Assembly (NCBI RefSeq): GCF_001648175.1
Contig: NZ_CP015243.1
Span: 2,914,001-2,978,000 of the forward strand
Source: Halotalea alkalilenta
GTDB taxonomy: Bacteria > Pseudomonadota > Gammaproteobacteria > Pseudomonadales > Halomonadaceae
Length of the DNA stretch: 64,000 nucleotides
Reading direction: 5' to 3'
Both the position numbers and the translations under genes were made by a program. Positions 24,827 to 33,752 of the stretch are shown here, piece by piece. A model generated the notes under the pieces. The model was not told the origin of the DNA and did not search any database. It saw only the letters and a list, made by a program, of their open reading frames with translations. The first letter of the stretch is position 1. The number at the start of each line of letters is the position of its first letter.

Positions 24827-26101
24827 CTAGCCAAGCACCAGCCTTGGCAACCACAGCGACAGGTCCGGCCAGACGGTGATCAGCAGAACCACACCGATTC
24901 CAGCGAGCAAAAATGGGAAGGAGGCGACAGCGCCCCGCTCGAGCGGCACGTTTCCGATCTTGCAGGCCAGCGCCAAAACGATGCCGACCGGCGGGGTGAG
25001 CAGGCCAAGACAAAGGTTGGCCGTGACGATCACGCCGAAGTGCACAGGGTCAATGCCGATCTGCTGGGAGACGGGGAAGAGGATCGGCAGCACCATGATC
25101 TTCGCCGCGTTGACCTCCATGAACGTGCCCAGGAGCAGCAGTACGAGGTTGACCAGCATGAGAAACGCCAGCGGAGTGTCCGCCACGGAGAGGATCCAGG
25201 TGGCTATCGCCTCCGGGGTTCGGGTATGGGCCAGGATCCAAGCGAACAGCCCCGCCGCCCCGATGATGATCATCACCACCGCGGTCGACTGCACGGTACT
25301 GCGAACGCTTTCGAGAAAAGTGCTCAGGTTCATCGAGCGGTATATCAGGCCAACCCCCATGGCGTAGAGCACGGCGATGGCCGCGGCTTCCGTCACCGTG
25401 AAGATGCCCATGCGGATACCGAACAGGATGAATACCGGCAGCAACAGCGCCAGGCTCGCCGCGCGCGCGGTGACGACGACCTCCTTCAGCGGCGCGGGCG
25501 GAAGTACCGGCATTTCCTCGCGATGGGCCTTCCAGATCACCACCGCCAGCATCGCCGCGGCCCATAGCAGCGAGGGTATGATCGCCGCCATGAACAGCCG
25601 GATGATGGAGGTATCGGTGATGAACCCGTAGAGGATCCAGGCGATCGACGGCGGAATCATCGGCGAGAGGGGCGCCGACGCCGCGGTCACCGCAACGGAG
25701 AACGCGGGCGTATAGCCCGAGCGGACCATGGCGGGGATGAACGTCCTGCCGAGTGCGCTGGTATCGGCGACGGCCGACCCGGAGATGCCGCCGAAAAGCA
25801 CCGATGAGAGGACGTTGGACATCGCCAGGCCGCCGCGAAACCGGCCGACTACGGCATTAGCGAAACGCACCAGGCGATCGGCCAACCCTCCCTGGCTGAT
25901 GAGTGCGCCGGTGAAGAGGAAGAAGGGGATCGCAAGCAGCGAAAAGCTGTCCATCCCGGAGAATATGCGCTGGGGAATGATCAGCGGATTGACGCTGCCA
26001 CCGAATAAGATGGTCAGCATGCTGCCCGAGAGCAAAGCGAACCCGACGGGTACGCCGATCAACAGCAGGATGGTGAAAGAGACCGCGAGAATGACGAGCA
26101 T
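24827..26101 (-). CDS. dctM: TRAP transporter large permease (DctM)
   Basis: 424-aa membrane protein with about 12 helices, the ion-coupled channel subunit of a tripartite ATP-independent periplasmic transporter. The start is set at ATG 26101, where GAGG sits eight bases upstream; an in-frame GTG eight codons earlier would overlap dctQ. Recognisable are the repeated IPFFLFTGALISQGGLADRL and the VTAASAPLSPMIPPSIAWIL loop typical of the family, ending with VWPDLSLWLPRLVLG. It is part of the DctPQM block feeding the downstream dehydrogenases. Confidence 0.94.
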   Translation of the reverse strand: MLVILAVSFTILLLIGVPVGFALLSGSMLTILFGGSVNPLIIPQRIFSGMDSFSLLAIPFFLFTGALISQGGLADRLVRFANAVVGRFRGGLAMSNVLSSVLFGGISGSAVADTSALGRTFIPAMVRSGYTPAFSVAVTAASAPLSPMIPPSIAWILYGFITDTSIIRLFMAAIIPSLLWAAAMLAVVIWKAHREEMPVLPPAPLKEVVVTARAASLALLLPVFILFGIRMGIFTVTEAAAIAVLYAMGVGLIYRSMNLSTFLESVRSTVQSTAVVMIIIGAAGLFAWILAHTRTPEAIATWILSVADTPLAFLMLVNLVLLLLGTFMEVNAAKIMVLPILFPVSQQIGIDPVHFGVIVTANLCLGLLTPPVGIVLALACKIGNVPLERGAVASFPFLLAGIGVVLLITVWPDLSLWLPRLVLG

Positions 26102-26111
26102 CGTTGCTGCC

Positions 26112-26564
26112 TCAGCGAGCGGCACGGCGGCCGAGAATGAATAGGGCGATCAGCAAAGAACCGATCGGGATGGCGGCATATGCCCAGCTCATCTGCACGT
26201 TGAGGCCCGTCGAGACCCGACGCGCCCCGGAGACGGCAAAACCATATCCGTAAAAGGCGAGCGCGCCGGACATGCATACGACGATGCTGTCGCGGATGAA
26301 TTCGATCAGCCGTTGCAGCGGCAGGGGCAGCAGATCGACGAGAACCGTCACCGAGATATGGCCGCCGTGTTCGAGGACGTAGGCGCTGCCGAGCATGGTG
26401 ACCCAGACCAGCAGGAATCGAGCGAGCTCTTCCGACCAGATCGTCGGCGCTCCGAGGACATAGCGGGCGAAGACCTGCCAGACGATGGAGGCGACCATGA
26501 TCAGGAACAAAGCGATCAGGATCTTGTCGAGACTTCGCTCGACAAGAGAGAGTAAGTAATTCAT
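26112..26564 (-). CDS. dctQ: TRAP transporter small permease (DctQ)
   Basis: 150-aa membrane protein with four predicted helices. The family hallmarks are VWQVFARYVLGAPTIWSEEL followed by ARFLLVWVTMLGSAYVLEHGGHI, containing the conserved RY...W.EE...F.WV pattern. It couples with DctM to form the translocation unit. It lies 58 bases downstream of dctP and 10 bases upstream of the chosen dctM start. Confidence 0.94.
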   Translation of the reverse strand: MNYLLSLVERSLDKILIALFLIMVASIVWQVFARYVLGAPTIWSEELARFLLVWVTMLGSAYVLEHGGHISVTVLVDLLPLPLQRLIEFIRDSIVVCMSGALAFYGYGFAVSGARRVSTGLNVQMSWAYAAIPIGSLLIALFILGRRAAR

Positions 26565-26622
26565 GCGAGATACCCCTATGGGGACAGGACGGCAGTCGAA
26601 TGGCCGCCTGATCGTTTATGGG

Positions 26623-27609
26623 TCAGATGCGACCTACGTCCTGGAATTTATCTATCCACTCCTGCATGTCTTGCGGAAACTGATCCTTCATCGGCTCCAG
26701 TTTTACCTGGAATTCCTCCACGTCCGGGCGAATGATGGTAACACCATGCTGCTGCAGATTTTCTTCGTATCCCTCCAACAGGATGAGCAACTGCTCGCTG
26801 CCCCATTGCATTGCCTTTTCCCCCTCCTCGACCAGCACCCGCTGTACATCATCCGGCAAACTTCGGAAGTAGGCAGCATCGAAAATGAAGGTGTAATAGG
26901 CATTCACATGCCCGGTGGTGATGACATAGGGAACGGCTTCGTAATATCGTGAACGTACTTGTGCCTCCAGCGGATTCTCGGCGGCATCGATGATCCCTTG
27001 CTGGAGCGCGGTATAGACATCGAGGCTCGGCATCGGTGTCGGGCTTGCGCCAAGCGTTTCCCAGGTCGCACGAAATATCCGCTGGTTGGGGACTCGGATC
27101 TTCAATCCGACGAGATCTTCGGGTGTGCGCACTTCCCGGTTGGCGGCCAGCTCCCGCGGGCCTCTATAGCCTGCCCCGACGAGCTTGAAGCCGGCACGCT
27201 TCTCGAGTTCGTCGTGGAACTGCTGGCCGACACCGCCCTCCACCATGACCTGCGTGAAGTGCTCATAATCGCGAATCAAGTAAGGATAGGAGCCAAGGCT
27301 CGCCAAAGGTTCGTAGCCATCCAGGTTGCCGACTTCCTGGATGACGATGTGCGTGGTACCGAACTGCAGCGCCTCGATGGTGTCCTCGGCGCTGCCGAGT
27401 GCGCCCGAGTAAGACATCCTGATCTGGACATCATTATCGGTACGCTGTGCAACGGCTTCGGCGAATCGATCTCCGACCTTGGCCCATAGATTGTCCTGAG
27501 GAGCAATCGTTGCGGCCTCCAGTCGATAGGTCTGGGCGGATGCTGGTTGCACGGCAATAATGGCCACGGTCGCAAGCGAAGCGATATAGAAATGGCGCAG
27601 AATACCCAT
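26623..27609 (-). CDS. dctP: TRAP transporter substrate-binding protein (DctP)
   Basis: 328-aa periplasmic binding protein. Start ATG 27609 is preceded by GGGAGG at nine bases and gives a signal peptide GILRHFYIASLATVAIIAV then QPASAQ. The mature part starts TYRLEAATIAPQDNLWAKVG, then GALGSAEDTIEALQFGTTHI and the conserved arginine in PEDLVGLKIRVPNQRIFRA, which in this family clamps a substrate carboxylate. A second family block is LDVYTALQQGIIDAAENPL. The ligand is therefore probably an organic acid. It is divergent from the LacI regulator across 137 bases. Confidence 0.93.
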   Translation of the reverse strand: MGILRHFYIASLATVAIIAVQPASAQTYRLEAATIAPQDNLWAKVGDRFAEAVAQRTDNDVQIRMSYSGALGSAEDTIEALQFGTTHIVIQEVGNLDGYEPLASLGSYPYLIRDYEHFTQVMVEGGVGQQFHDELEKRAGFKLVGAGYRGPRELAANREVRTPEDLVGLKIRVPNQRIFRATWETLGASPTPMPSLDVYTALQQGIIDAAENPLEAQVRSRYYEAVPYVITTGHVNAYYTFIFDAAYFRSLPDDVQRVLVEEGEKAMQWGSEQLLILLEGYEENLQQHGVTIIRPDVEEFQVKLEPMKDQFPQDMQEWIDKFQDVGRI

Positions 27610-27678
27610 TTGGTAGATCCTCCCAAATGTGATTGATGGTGCCTGCCAAATGCTCCATGAGGTCTGTGTTATGACATG

Positions 27679-27703
27679 CGCTAACATAGCGAGTATATTA
27701 GCG
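27679..27703. promoter_or_regulatory. Inverted repeat CGCTAA-N13-TTAGCG, candidate LacI-type operator
   Basis: CGCTAA (27679-27684) and TTAGCG (27698-27703) are exact inverse complements separated by 13 bases, inside the 137-base region between divergent dctP and the LacI-type gene. The left half lies in TGCGCTAACA, close to half of the palindromic TGTTAGCGCTAACA-like operators bound by GntR-type LacI members. The spacing is wide for one dimer, so it may be two half-sites or two overlapping sites. Confidence 0.4.
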
Positions 27704-27746
27704 TTTAGTACTGTCCTTTCCTTTCAATAGCCATGCGGAGCTGGGA

Positions 27747-28796
27747 ATGACCAATGGGAAGTCTCGTCGGACCAGGATGGCGGCCAAGCAGGCGAGCATG
27801 GCCGATGTAGCGGATCGTGCCGGCGTATCGATGATCACAGTGTCACGCATGTTGAGGGAGCCCTCCCGCGTGGCGCCGGAAACCAGAAGGCGTATCGAGC
27901 AGGCGATGGCCGAGGTTGGCTACGTGCCAAACCTGGTGGCCGGTGGCCTTGCCGCGACACGAACGCGGATCGTCGCGGCGATCGTGCCCTACATCCAGCA
28001 CGGCGTTTTCGCCGATGCGGTGCAGGGATTGACCGATGGTCTCAGACAGGCGGGATACTGCGTGCTGCTCGGCAGTTCAGGGGGGGTCGCGAAGGAGGAG
28101 GAGACGATCATCCGAACGCTGCTCGGCCATCGCCCGGCGGGCCTGGTCATCCAGGGGGCCAATCATACCGATGCCACGCGCGCGCTACTGGTCAAGGCGA
28201 ACATCCCGATCGTCGAGATGGGCACACTCACCGACACCCCCGTCGACATGTGCGTCGGCTACTCGAACCGTGAGGCCGCCTGCGGCGCGGTGGGCCATAT
28301 GATTGCCACCGGCTGCCGCAGGATCGGGCTGGTGGTCGCGCCGATCGCCAGCAATGACCGTCATTCGCAACGCCTGATGGGCTATGTCGATGCCTTGGAA
28401 CGGGTCGGTATCACGCATGATTCCTCGCTGGTAGCGACCGCGCGCGGATTCAATTTCAACGATGGGTGCACAGCGGTAGCATCGCTCTTGGATCGCCATC
28501 CAGACCTCGACGGACTGTTCTGTGCCTCCGATATCTGGGCGATGTCGGCACTCGCCGAGTGCCGCAAAAGAGGCATCCAGGTACCGGCGGAGCTGTCCGT
28601 CTGCGGCTTCAACGACCAAGAGTTCTCCAGCGAGCTTTCCCCTCCTCTGACCACGGTGCGCGTGCCACGCCTGGAGATCGGCGCGCACGCGGCGGAGTTG
28701 ATCATCGCAAGGCTCAGCAACCAGCCGATTGCGGCCAGGAAGACGGATGTCGGTTTCGAACTGGTGCTGCGGGAAAGCACTCTACCGGCGTCCTGA
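27747..28796 (+). CDS. LacI-family transcriptional regulator
   Basis: 349-aa repressor or activator. A basic N-terminal extension precedes the helix-turn-helix and hinge: ASMADVADRAGVSMITVSRM, then RRRIEQAMAEVGYVPN and LVAGGLAATRT (hinge). The periplasmic-binding-like effector domain follows, with the usual VPAELSVCGFNDQEFSSELSPPLTTVR near the C-terminus. The type of hinge and the LVAGGLA motif are typical of the GntR/GulR-like LacI group that senses sugar acids. GGAG lies six bases before ATG 27747. It is divergent from the TRAP/hydroxyacid operon and is the obvious candidate to control it. Confidence 0.93.
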   Translation: MTNGKSRRTRMAAKQASMADVADRAGVSMITVSRMLREPSRVAPETRRRIEQAMAEVGYVPNLVAGGLAATRTRIVAAIVPYIQHGVFADAVQGLTDGLRQAGYCVLLGSSGGVAKEEETIIRTLLGHRPAGLVIQGANHTDATRALLVKANIPIVEMGTLTDTPVDMCVGYSNREAACGAVGHMIATGCRRIGLVVAPIASNDRHSQRLMGYVDALERVGITHDSSLVATARGFNFNDGCTAVASLLDRHPDLDGLFCASDIWAMSALAECRKRGIQVPAELSVCGFNDQEFSSELSPPLTTVRVPRLEIGAHAAELIIARLSNQPIAARKTDVGFELVLRESTLPAS

Positions 28797-28838
28797 TCCA
28801 GCTCTCGTGCGATTTGCGCGCCCGCGTTTCTTCAAGGC

Positions 28839-30227
28839 TCAGCGCGGGTCGCCCGCGTCGAATACTTTGCCAGGGTTCATCAGCTCGAAGGGGTCGAGGG
28901 CGCGCTTCAGCGCCAACATGACATCGATCGCCTCTTCGCCGCATTCACGCTTCAAGTAGCCGATCTTGCCGGTACCGATGCCATGTTCACCGCTACAGGT
29001 GCCGCCCACCGAGAGCGCCTTATCGACGATCTCCGAGTTGATCCGCGCGACTTCGGCCATCTCCTCCGGCCGTGCGGGGTCGACCGAAAACACCGCGTGA
29101 AAATTGCCATCGCCGACGTGGCCAAGGATCGCTGCGGGCACCTGGGTGGTGTCGAGGGCGGCCTGGGCATGCAAAATGCATTCGCTGAGTCGCGAAACCG
29201 GTACGCAGACGTCAGAACTCCACCCCCGGCCACCGGGACGCTGGGCGACGATGGCGTAGAACGCATCCTTGCGCGCAGCCCACAAACGCTCGCGTGCCTC
29301 GATCTCGCTGGCCCATTCGAAGCCCACCGCACCCTGCGCGGCGGCGATCAGTTCGACCTTTTCGATCTGCTCGGCCACCGCCGCGGCTGAGCCGGCGAAT
29401 TCGAACACCAGCGTATCCCGCATCGCGAGCGAGAGCCCCGAATAGGCGTTGACCGCCTGCACCAGGCGCCGATCCATCAGTTCCATCCGCGCGATCGGCA
29501 CGCCCTGCTGCACCACCGCGATGGCGGTGTCGACCGCGTCCCCCACGCAAGGAAATCCACAGACAGCGACCGAGCTGGTCTCGGGTATGGCGTAGAGCCG
29601 TAGAGTGACTTCGGTGATGATGCCAAGCGTACCCTCCGAGCCCACCAGCAGACGGGTGAGGTCATAACCGGCGGCGGACTTGCGCGCACGGCCACCGGTC
29701 TTGATCACCCGGCCATCGGCCAGCACCACGGTCAGCGCCAGTACGTTCTCACGCATGGTGCCGTAGCGCACCGCATTGGTTCCGGAGGCGCGGGTGGCGA
29801 CCATTCCGCCCAGCGTCGCACCGACTCCCGCATCGATCGGGAAGAACAGGCCTTCGGCGATCAGCGCTTGGTTGAGATCCTCCCGGGTGACGCCGGCCTG
29901 CACGGTGCAGTCGAGATCGCTCGCACTGGCCCGCAGCACCCGATTCATCCTCGAAAGATCGATGCTGAGCCCGCCTCGCTGGGCGCTCAGCTGCCCTTCG
30001 AGCGAGGTACCCGCGCCGAAAGCGACAAGCGGAATCCGCTCGCGCGCGCACAGCGATACCGCGAGCGCCACTTCCTCGGTGCTCTCGGCAAAGAATACCG
30101 CGTCGGGGTTCGCCGGCGTGTGGTGCGCCTTGCCACCGGCGTGTGCGATCAGCGTCGCGGCGTCGGTGGTGAAGCGATCTTTGAAGCGTTCGCGGAGTTC
30201 GCTGAAGGCCTTGCTTCGTTCATGCAT
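28839..30227 (-). CDS. GlcD-like FAD-linked oxidase (glycolate/D-lactate oxidase family)
   Basis: 462-aa flavoprotein. The FAD-binding (PCMH) part has FFAESTEEVALAVSLCARER, LVAFGAGTSLEGQLSAQRGG and TLGGMVATRASGTNAVRYGT, then RLLVGSEGTLGIITEVTLRL. The C-terminal FAD-oxidase part has ILGHVGDGNFHAVF, CSGEHGIGTGKIGYL and FELMNPGKVFD. It probably oxidises a D-2-hydroxyacid with an undetermined electron acceptor. Start 30227 overlaps the sulfurtransferase gene by eight bases; upstream in-frame starts lie inside that gene. It is the last gene of the long operon starting at 36453, so it may act on the carbon skeleton left after sulfur or nitrogen removal. Confidence 0.92.
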   Translation of the reverse strand: MHERSKAFSELRERFKDRFTTDAATLIAHAGGKAHHTPANPDAVFFAESTEEVALAVSLCARERIPLVAFGAGTSLEGQLSAQRGGLSIDLSRMNRVLRASASDLDCTVQAGVTREDLNQALIAEGLFFPIDAGVGATLGGMVATRASGTNAVRYGTMRENVLALTVVLADGRVIKTGGRARKSAAGYDLTRLLVGSEGTLGIITEVTLRLYAIPETSSVAVCGFPCVGDAVDTAIAVVQQGVPIARMELMDRRLVQAVNAYSGLSLAMRDTLVFEFAGSAAAVAEQIEKVELIAAAQGAVGFEWASEIEARERLWAARKDAFYAIVAQRPGGRGWSSDVCVPVSRLSECILHAQAALDTTQVPAAILGHVGDGNFHAVFSVDPARPEEMAEVARINSEIVDKALSVGGTCSGEHGIGTGKIGYLKRECGEEAIDVMLALKRALDPFELMNPGKVFDAGDPR

Positions 30228-31113
30228 CGCCGCTCTCGCTTCTTCCCGGTTCGAAAGTGGATTCGCCCTGCGCGCAAGGCAAGCGTTCATCCGCCCCCCA
30301 TTGCGACCAGGAGCCGTCATAGACCGCTACGTCAAGCTTGCCGAGCCGATAGAGCGCGAACGCCAGCGCGCAGGCGGTGACCCCCGAACCACAGCTGGCG
30401 ATGACCGGCGCGTTCCAATCGAGCCCGGCGGTCTCGAAACGCGCACGGAGCGTGCGCTGGTCGAGCATCTGGCCGGTAGCGGGATCGCTCAGCCGATCGA
30501 ATGCCAGGTTGAGGCTGCCTGGTATGTGCCCCGCGCGCAGGCCAGGGCGTTTCTCCGCTTCGGCGCCGGTGAACCGAGAAGCACTGCGCGCATCGATCAG
30601 CTGGGCGCGGTGTGAAGCGAGGTTCTCCTCCACCGCTGTCTTGTCGCTGACCAGCTCCGGCCTGAAGCGCGCGCGGAACTGACGCGGCATCCATTGCGCT
30701 GGTTGCGCTGTGACCTCGCGACCTTCGGCGAGCCATTTTCGCAAACCGCCATCGAGCAGCCTCACCCGCCGATGACCGAACACCTCGAGCGTCCACCAGG
30801 CGCGCGCCGCGGACATCAGCCCTGGGGTGTCGTAGACCACGACCAGCGTATCGTCATCGATTCCCAGCTCGCCGATCAGCCTCTCGGCCAGTGCGGGGTC
30901 GGGCAGCATATGGGGCAGCGACGACCCCGGATCAGCGAAAGCATCGATGTCGAAAAAACGCGCGCCTTCGATATGCCGCTGGGCATAAAGTTCGCCACCG
31001 GTGGGCGTCACGCCAGGCAAGGTGTAGGTGGCATCGAGCACCACCAGCGCATCGTCCTGCAGATGGCGCGCAAGCCAGTCGGTGGATACCAGCGGATCTG
31101 GTGAAGAAGTCAT
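30220..31113 (-). CDS. Rhodanese-type sulfurtransferase (3-mercaptopyruvate/thiosulfate)
   Basis: 297-aa two-domain rhodanese (inactive N-terminal domain, catalytic C-terminal domain). The active-site loop CGSGVTA lies near residue 237; a CG(S/T)GVTA loop is the hallmark of 3-mercaptopyruvate sulfurtransferase (SseA) types, against CRxGxxR in thiosulfate types. Other family blocks are YAQRHIEGARFFDID, VVVYDTPGLMSAARAWW and LRAGHIPGSLNLAFD. Start 31113 has AGGA seven bases upstream. Its position after an amino-acid ABC transporter and a flavin monooxygenase suggests sulfur is released from an imported compound. Confidence 0.93.
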   Translation of the reverse strand: MTSSPDPLVSTDWLARHLQDDALVVLDATYTLPGVTPTGGELYAQRHIEGARFFDIDAFADPGSSLPHMLPDPALAERLIGELGIDDDTLVVVYDTPGLMSAARAWWTLEVFGHRRVRLLDGGLRKWLAEGREVTAQPAQWMPRQFRARFRPELVSDKTAVEENLASHRAQLIDARSASRFTGAEAEKRPGLRAGHIPGSLNLAFDRLSDPATGQMLDQRTLRARFETAGLDWNAPVIASCGSGVTACALAFALYRLGKLDVAVYDGSWSQWGADERLPCAQGESTFEPGRSESGDA

Positions 31114-31184
31114 CAAAGCTTCCTGCATGTATGAGAGTGAGCGAAGACAGCCATTCGTCGGCCACCAATGACGGCGCGACCGGC

Positions 31185-31946
31185 CTACAGCACGGTGGAG
31201 AGAAAAGCGCTGGTGCGTCCGTGGCGCGGTGCGTCCAGCACCTGGCTCGGCGGGCCGGACTCGATGATCCGGCCTTGGTCCATGAACACGATCTGATCGG
31301 CAACCTCGCGGGCGAAGCCGATTTCATGGGTCACCACCATCATGGTCATGCCGCTGCGAGCCAGCGACTTCATCACCTGCAGCACGTCACCAACCAGCTC
31401 CGGATCGAGCGCGGAGGTCGGTTCATCGAACAGCATCACCTCCGGCTCCATCGCCAGCGCCCGCGCAATCGCGATACGCTGTTGCTGGCCGCCGGAAAGT
31501 TCGCGAGGCCACGCCGCCGCGCGATCGGCGAGACCGACTTGGGCGAGCAGACGCTGGGCACGCGCGATGGCCACCGCCTTTGACTCGCGGCGTACCAGCA
31601 GCGGCGCCTCGATGAGGTTTTCGATCACGGTCCGGTGGGGAAACAGATTGAAGTGCTGGAACACCATGCCGATACGCGCGCGCTGGCGCGCCACCGCGCG
31701 AGCGCTAAGCTCGTGCAGCCGGTCGCCGTCGCGACGATAGCCGATCAGCTCACCGCCGACTTCGATGGTGCCCGCATCGACGCTCTCGAGGTGATTGACA
31801 CAGCGCAACAGGGTCGACTTACCCGATCCGGATGGCCCGAGCACCACGCAGACGCTGCCCGCGGGAATCGCAAGCGAAACATCGTCGAGCACGCGGGAAA
31901 AACCAAACGACTTGCTCACTCGGGAGATCTCGATCGCAGCACTCAT
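31185..31946 (-). CDS. Polar amino acid ABC transporter, ATP-binding protein
   Basis: 253-aa ATPase. Walker A is GPSGSGKST, the Q-loop is [10 protein letters not shown], the signature is LSGGQQQR, Walker B is [14 protein letters not shown], and the H-loop is VVTHEIGF. The FNLFPH and SALDPELV segments place it in the GlnQ/HisP polar amino-acid group. Its ATG (31946) overlaps the permease stop by four bases, so start and coupling are clear. With the adjacent permease and binding protein it forms a complete importer for a cystine-, glutamine- or opine-like ligand. Confidence 0.95.
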   Translation of the reverse strand: MSAAIEISRVSKSFGFSRVLDDVSLAIPAGSVCVVLGPSGSGKSTLLRCVNHLESVDAGTIEVGGELIGYRRDGDRLHELSARAVARQRARIGMVFQHFNLFPHRTVIENLIEAPLLVRRESKAVAIARAQRLLAQVGLADRAAAWPRELSGGQQQRIAIARALAMEPEVMLFDEPTSALDPELVGDVLQVMKSLARSGMTMMVVTHEIGFAREVADQIVFMDQGRIIESGPPSQVLDAPRHGRTSAFLSTVL

Positions 31947-32851
31947 CGGTGCACTCCCCGCCGGGGAAGCGCACGGCGTAGCAGCCATTGCCACGACATC
32001 GCACTCTGCTGCGCGGCGCCGCGACCGTAGTGACGCTCGATCATGAACTGGCCGATCGACAAAATCGTGGTCATCGCCATGTACCAGATCGTCGCCACCA
32101 TCAGCAGCGGAATCACCTCATAGGTGCGCTGATAGATGATCTGCGCTGAATAGAGCAGATCCTGCAGTGCAATCACCGACACCACCGCGGTGGTTTTGAG
32201 CTGCCCGATCACCTCGTTACCCGCCGGCGGCAGGATGGTGCGCATCGCCTGGGGCAAGACCACCCGACGGAAACCCTGGAGCGGGGTCAGCCCCAAAGCC
32301 CGAGCGGCGTCGAGCTGGCCCGTATTGACACCGAGAATACCGGCACGAACGATCTCGGCGGCATAGGCCGCCTGGTGCATCACCAGGGCGATCACGGCGG
32401 CGCTGAATGGGCTGATCACACTGTTGGTCGGTGCCGACCACAGCTCGCCGAGACCGGGAATGGACAGCCCCAGCCGAGGATACAACGCGGCGATGTTGTA
32501 CCAGAGGAACAGCTGGACCAGCATCGGCACTGCGCGAAACAGCCAGGTGTAGGTCCAGCTCACCGCGACCAGGACCGGGTTGGCGCTGAGCCGCATCAGT
32601 GCCAGTACGATGCCACCAGCGAAGCCGAACACGACCGAGATGAAGGTCAGCTCGATGGTCATTCTCACCCCTGCGAGAATCGAGTCGCTGGTGAGATTGC
32701 GCGCCACCACCTCCCACTCGAAATTGGGATTGCGAACCATCGAATTGATCATCAGCGCGACGACCGCCAGTGCCACGACCGCGGAGCACCAGCGCCCGTA
32801 ATGGCGCTTGCGCACCACCTTCAGCGGCGCCGCGGCAGGCTCAGCGGCCAT
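31943..32851 (-). CDS. Polar amino acid ABC transporter, permease
   Basis: 302-aa permease of the HisM/GlnP type. An N-terminal basic tail and a first helix are followed by [24 protein letters not shown] and the conserved [15 protein letters not shown]. The cytoplasmic EAA loop reads [22 protein letters not shown]. The presence of a single permease gene suggests a homodimer. It starts within the last eleven bases of the binding-protein gene and ends overlapping the ATPase gene. Confidence 0.94.
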   Translation of the reverse strand: MAAEPAAAPLKVVRKRHYGRWCSAVVALAVVALMINSMVRNPNFEWEVVARNLTSDSILAGVRMTIELTFISVVFGFAGGIVLALMRLSANPVLVAVSWTYTWLFRAVPMLVQLFLWYNIAALYPRLGLSIPGLGELWSAPTNSVISPFSAAVIALVMHQAAYAAEIVRAGILGVNTGQLDAARALGLTPLQGFRRVVLPQAMRTILPPAGNEVIGQLKTTAVVSVIALQDLLYSAQIIYQRTYEVIPLLMVATIWYMAMTTILSIGQFMIERHYGRGAAQQSAMSWQWLLRRALPRRGVHR

Positions 32852-33752
32852 CGAGGATCTCCTGGTTGGACTTGGCCTCGCTCACCGCGCCATAGCCGAT
32901 CTCCCAACGATCGAGGATCCGTCGATAGGTACCGTCGTCGATCAGCGATTGCAGCGCTTGACGCACCGGCTCGGTGAGCTCGGAGTCCTTGCCGAGGCCG
33001 ATGCCGACGAAACTTGGCGGCACCTCGAACTCTCCGCCCAGAACCAGCGCACCGCGAGAGGCCGACGCCTGGTACTTGAGCCCTTCGTAGGGACCGAAGA
33101 ATGCCGGCGTACGTCCGCTGACCACCGACTGCACGCCTGACGGGCGGTCGGGGAACAGCGGTATGTCGATCTTCTCTTTGCCTTCGGCGACGCAGCGCTC
33201 GCTCTGCTGCTCGAGCACCGCCACGTTCTGGGTACCGGAGCCACCGCCGACGGTCCTGCCGCAGAGCTGGCCCAACTCGGTGAGAAGCTCGTCGCCGGCA
33301 TCGCTGCGAACCACCATACCGAGGCGGTTATTGTTGAAATAGCCGACGAAATCGACCCGTTGGAGGCGCACCGAATTGACGTCCAGATTGGCCAGCGCAG
33401 CATCGTAGCGCCCGGTGCTCAGTCCCGGAATGATGTTGTCGAAACCACCCGCATCGTTCCAGCGGGGCTTAAGCCCTAAGCGATGCGCGATGGCGGTCAT
33501 CACATCGATTTCCCGGCCCTCGAGCGAACGGTTGTCTTCGCCATAGAACACCGTCGGCGGAGTGTTGGGATTGGTTCCGATATTGATGAATCCAGCCTGT
33601 CGTATGGAATCAGGAAGGATCGCTTCGAGCGCCGGGTCGGCACTGACCTCGAAGTCGGTCTTGATCGGCACGTTGGATTGCTGCGCCTGCGCGGTGGCGC
33701 AGACCGACAAGGCGAGAGTCATGGTGAGGGCGAATCGTCTCAATATGGTCAT
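32841..33752 (-). CDS. Amino acid ABC transporter substrate-binding protein
   Basis: 303-aa periplasmic protein of the SBP_bac_3 family. Signal peptide TILRRFALTMTLALSVCATA then QAQ, followed by the domain: AGFINIGTNPNTPPTVF, REIDVMTAIAHRLGL, FDNIIPGLSTGRYDAALANL and CGRTVGGGSGTQNVAVLEQQ. The usual ligand-binding arginine/aspartate positions (RVDFV) are visible. Start ATG 33752 shares its A with the stop codon of the monooxygenase gene upstream (TGATG), indicating tight coupling. The ligand is unknown; family members bind polar amino acids, cystine or S-modified cysteine. Confidence 0.93.
   Translation of the reverse strand: MTILRRFALTMTLALSVCATAQAQQSNVPIKTDFEVSADPALEAILPDSIRQAGFINIGTNPNTPPTVFYGEDNRSLEGREIDVMTAIAHRLGLKPRWNDAGGFDNIIPGLSTGRYDAALANLDVNSVRLQRVDFVGYFNNNRLGMVVRSDAGDELLTELGQLCGRTVGGGSGTQNVAVLEQQSERCVAEGKEKIDIPLFPDRPSGVQSVVSGRTPAFFGPYEGLKYQASASRGALVLGGEFEVPPSFVGIGLGKDSELTEPVRQALQSLIDDGTYRRILDRWEIGYGAVSEAKSNQEILDGR

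Noticed and set aside
30228..30320. Longer start for the GlcD-like oxidase
   Set aside because: Would overlap the sulfurtransferase coding region by over 90 bases and adds a non-homologous arginine-rich tail.
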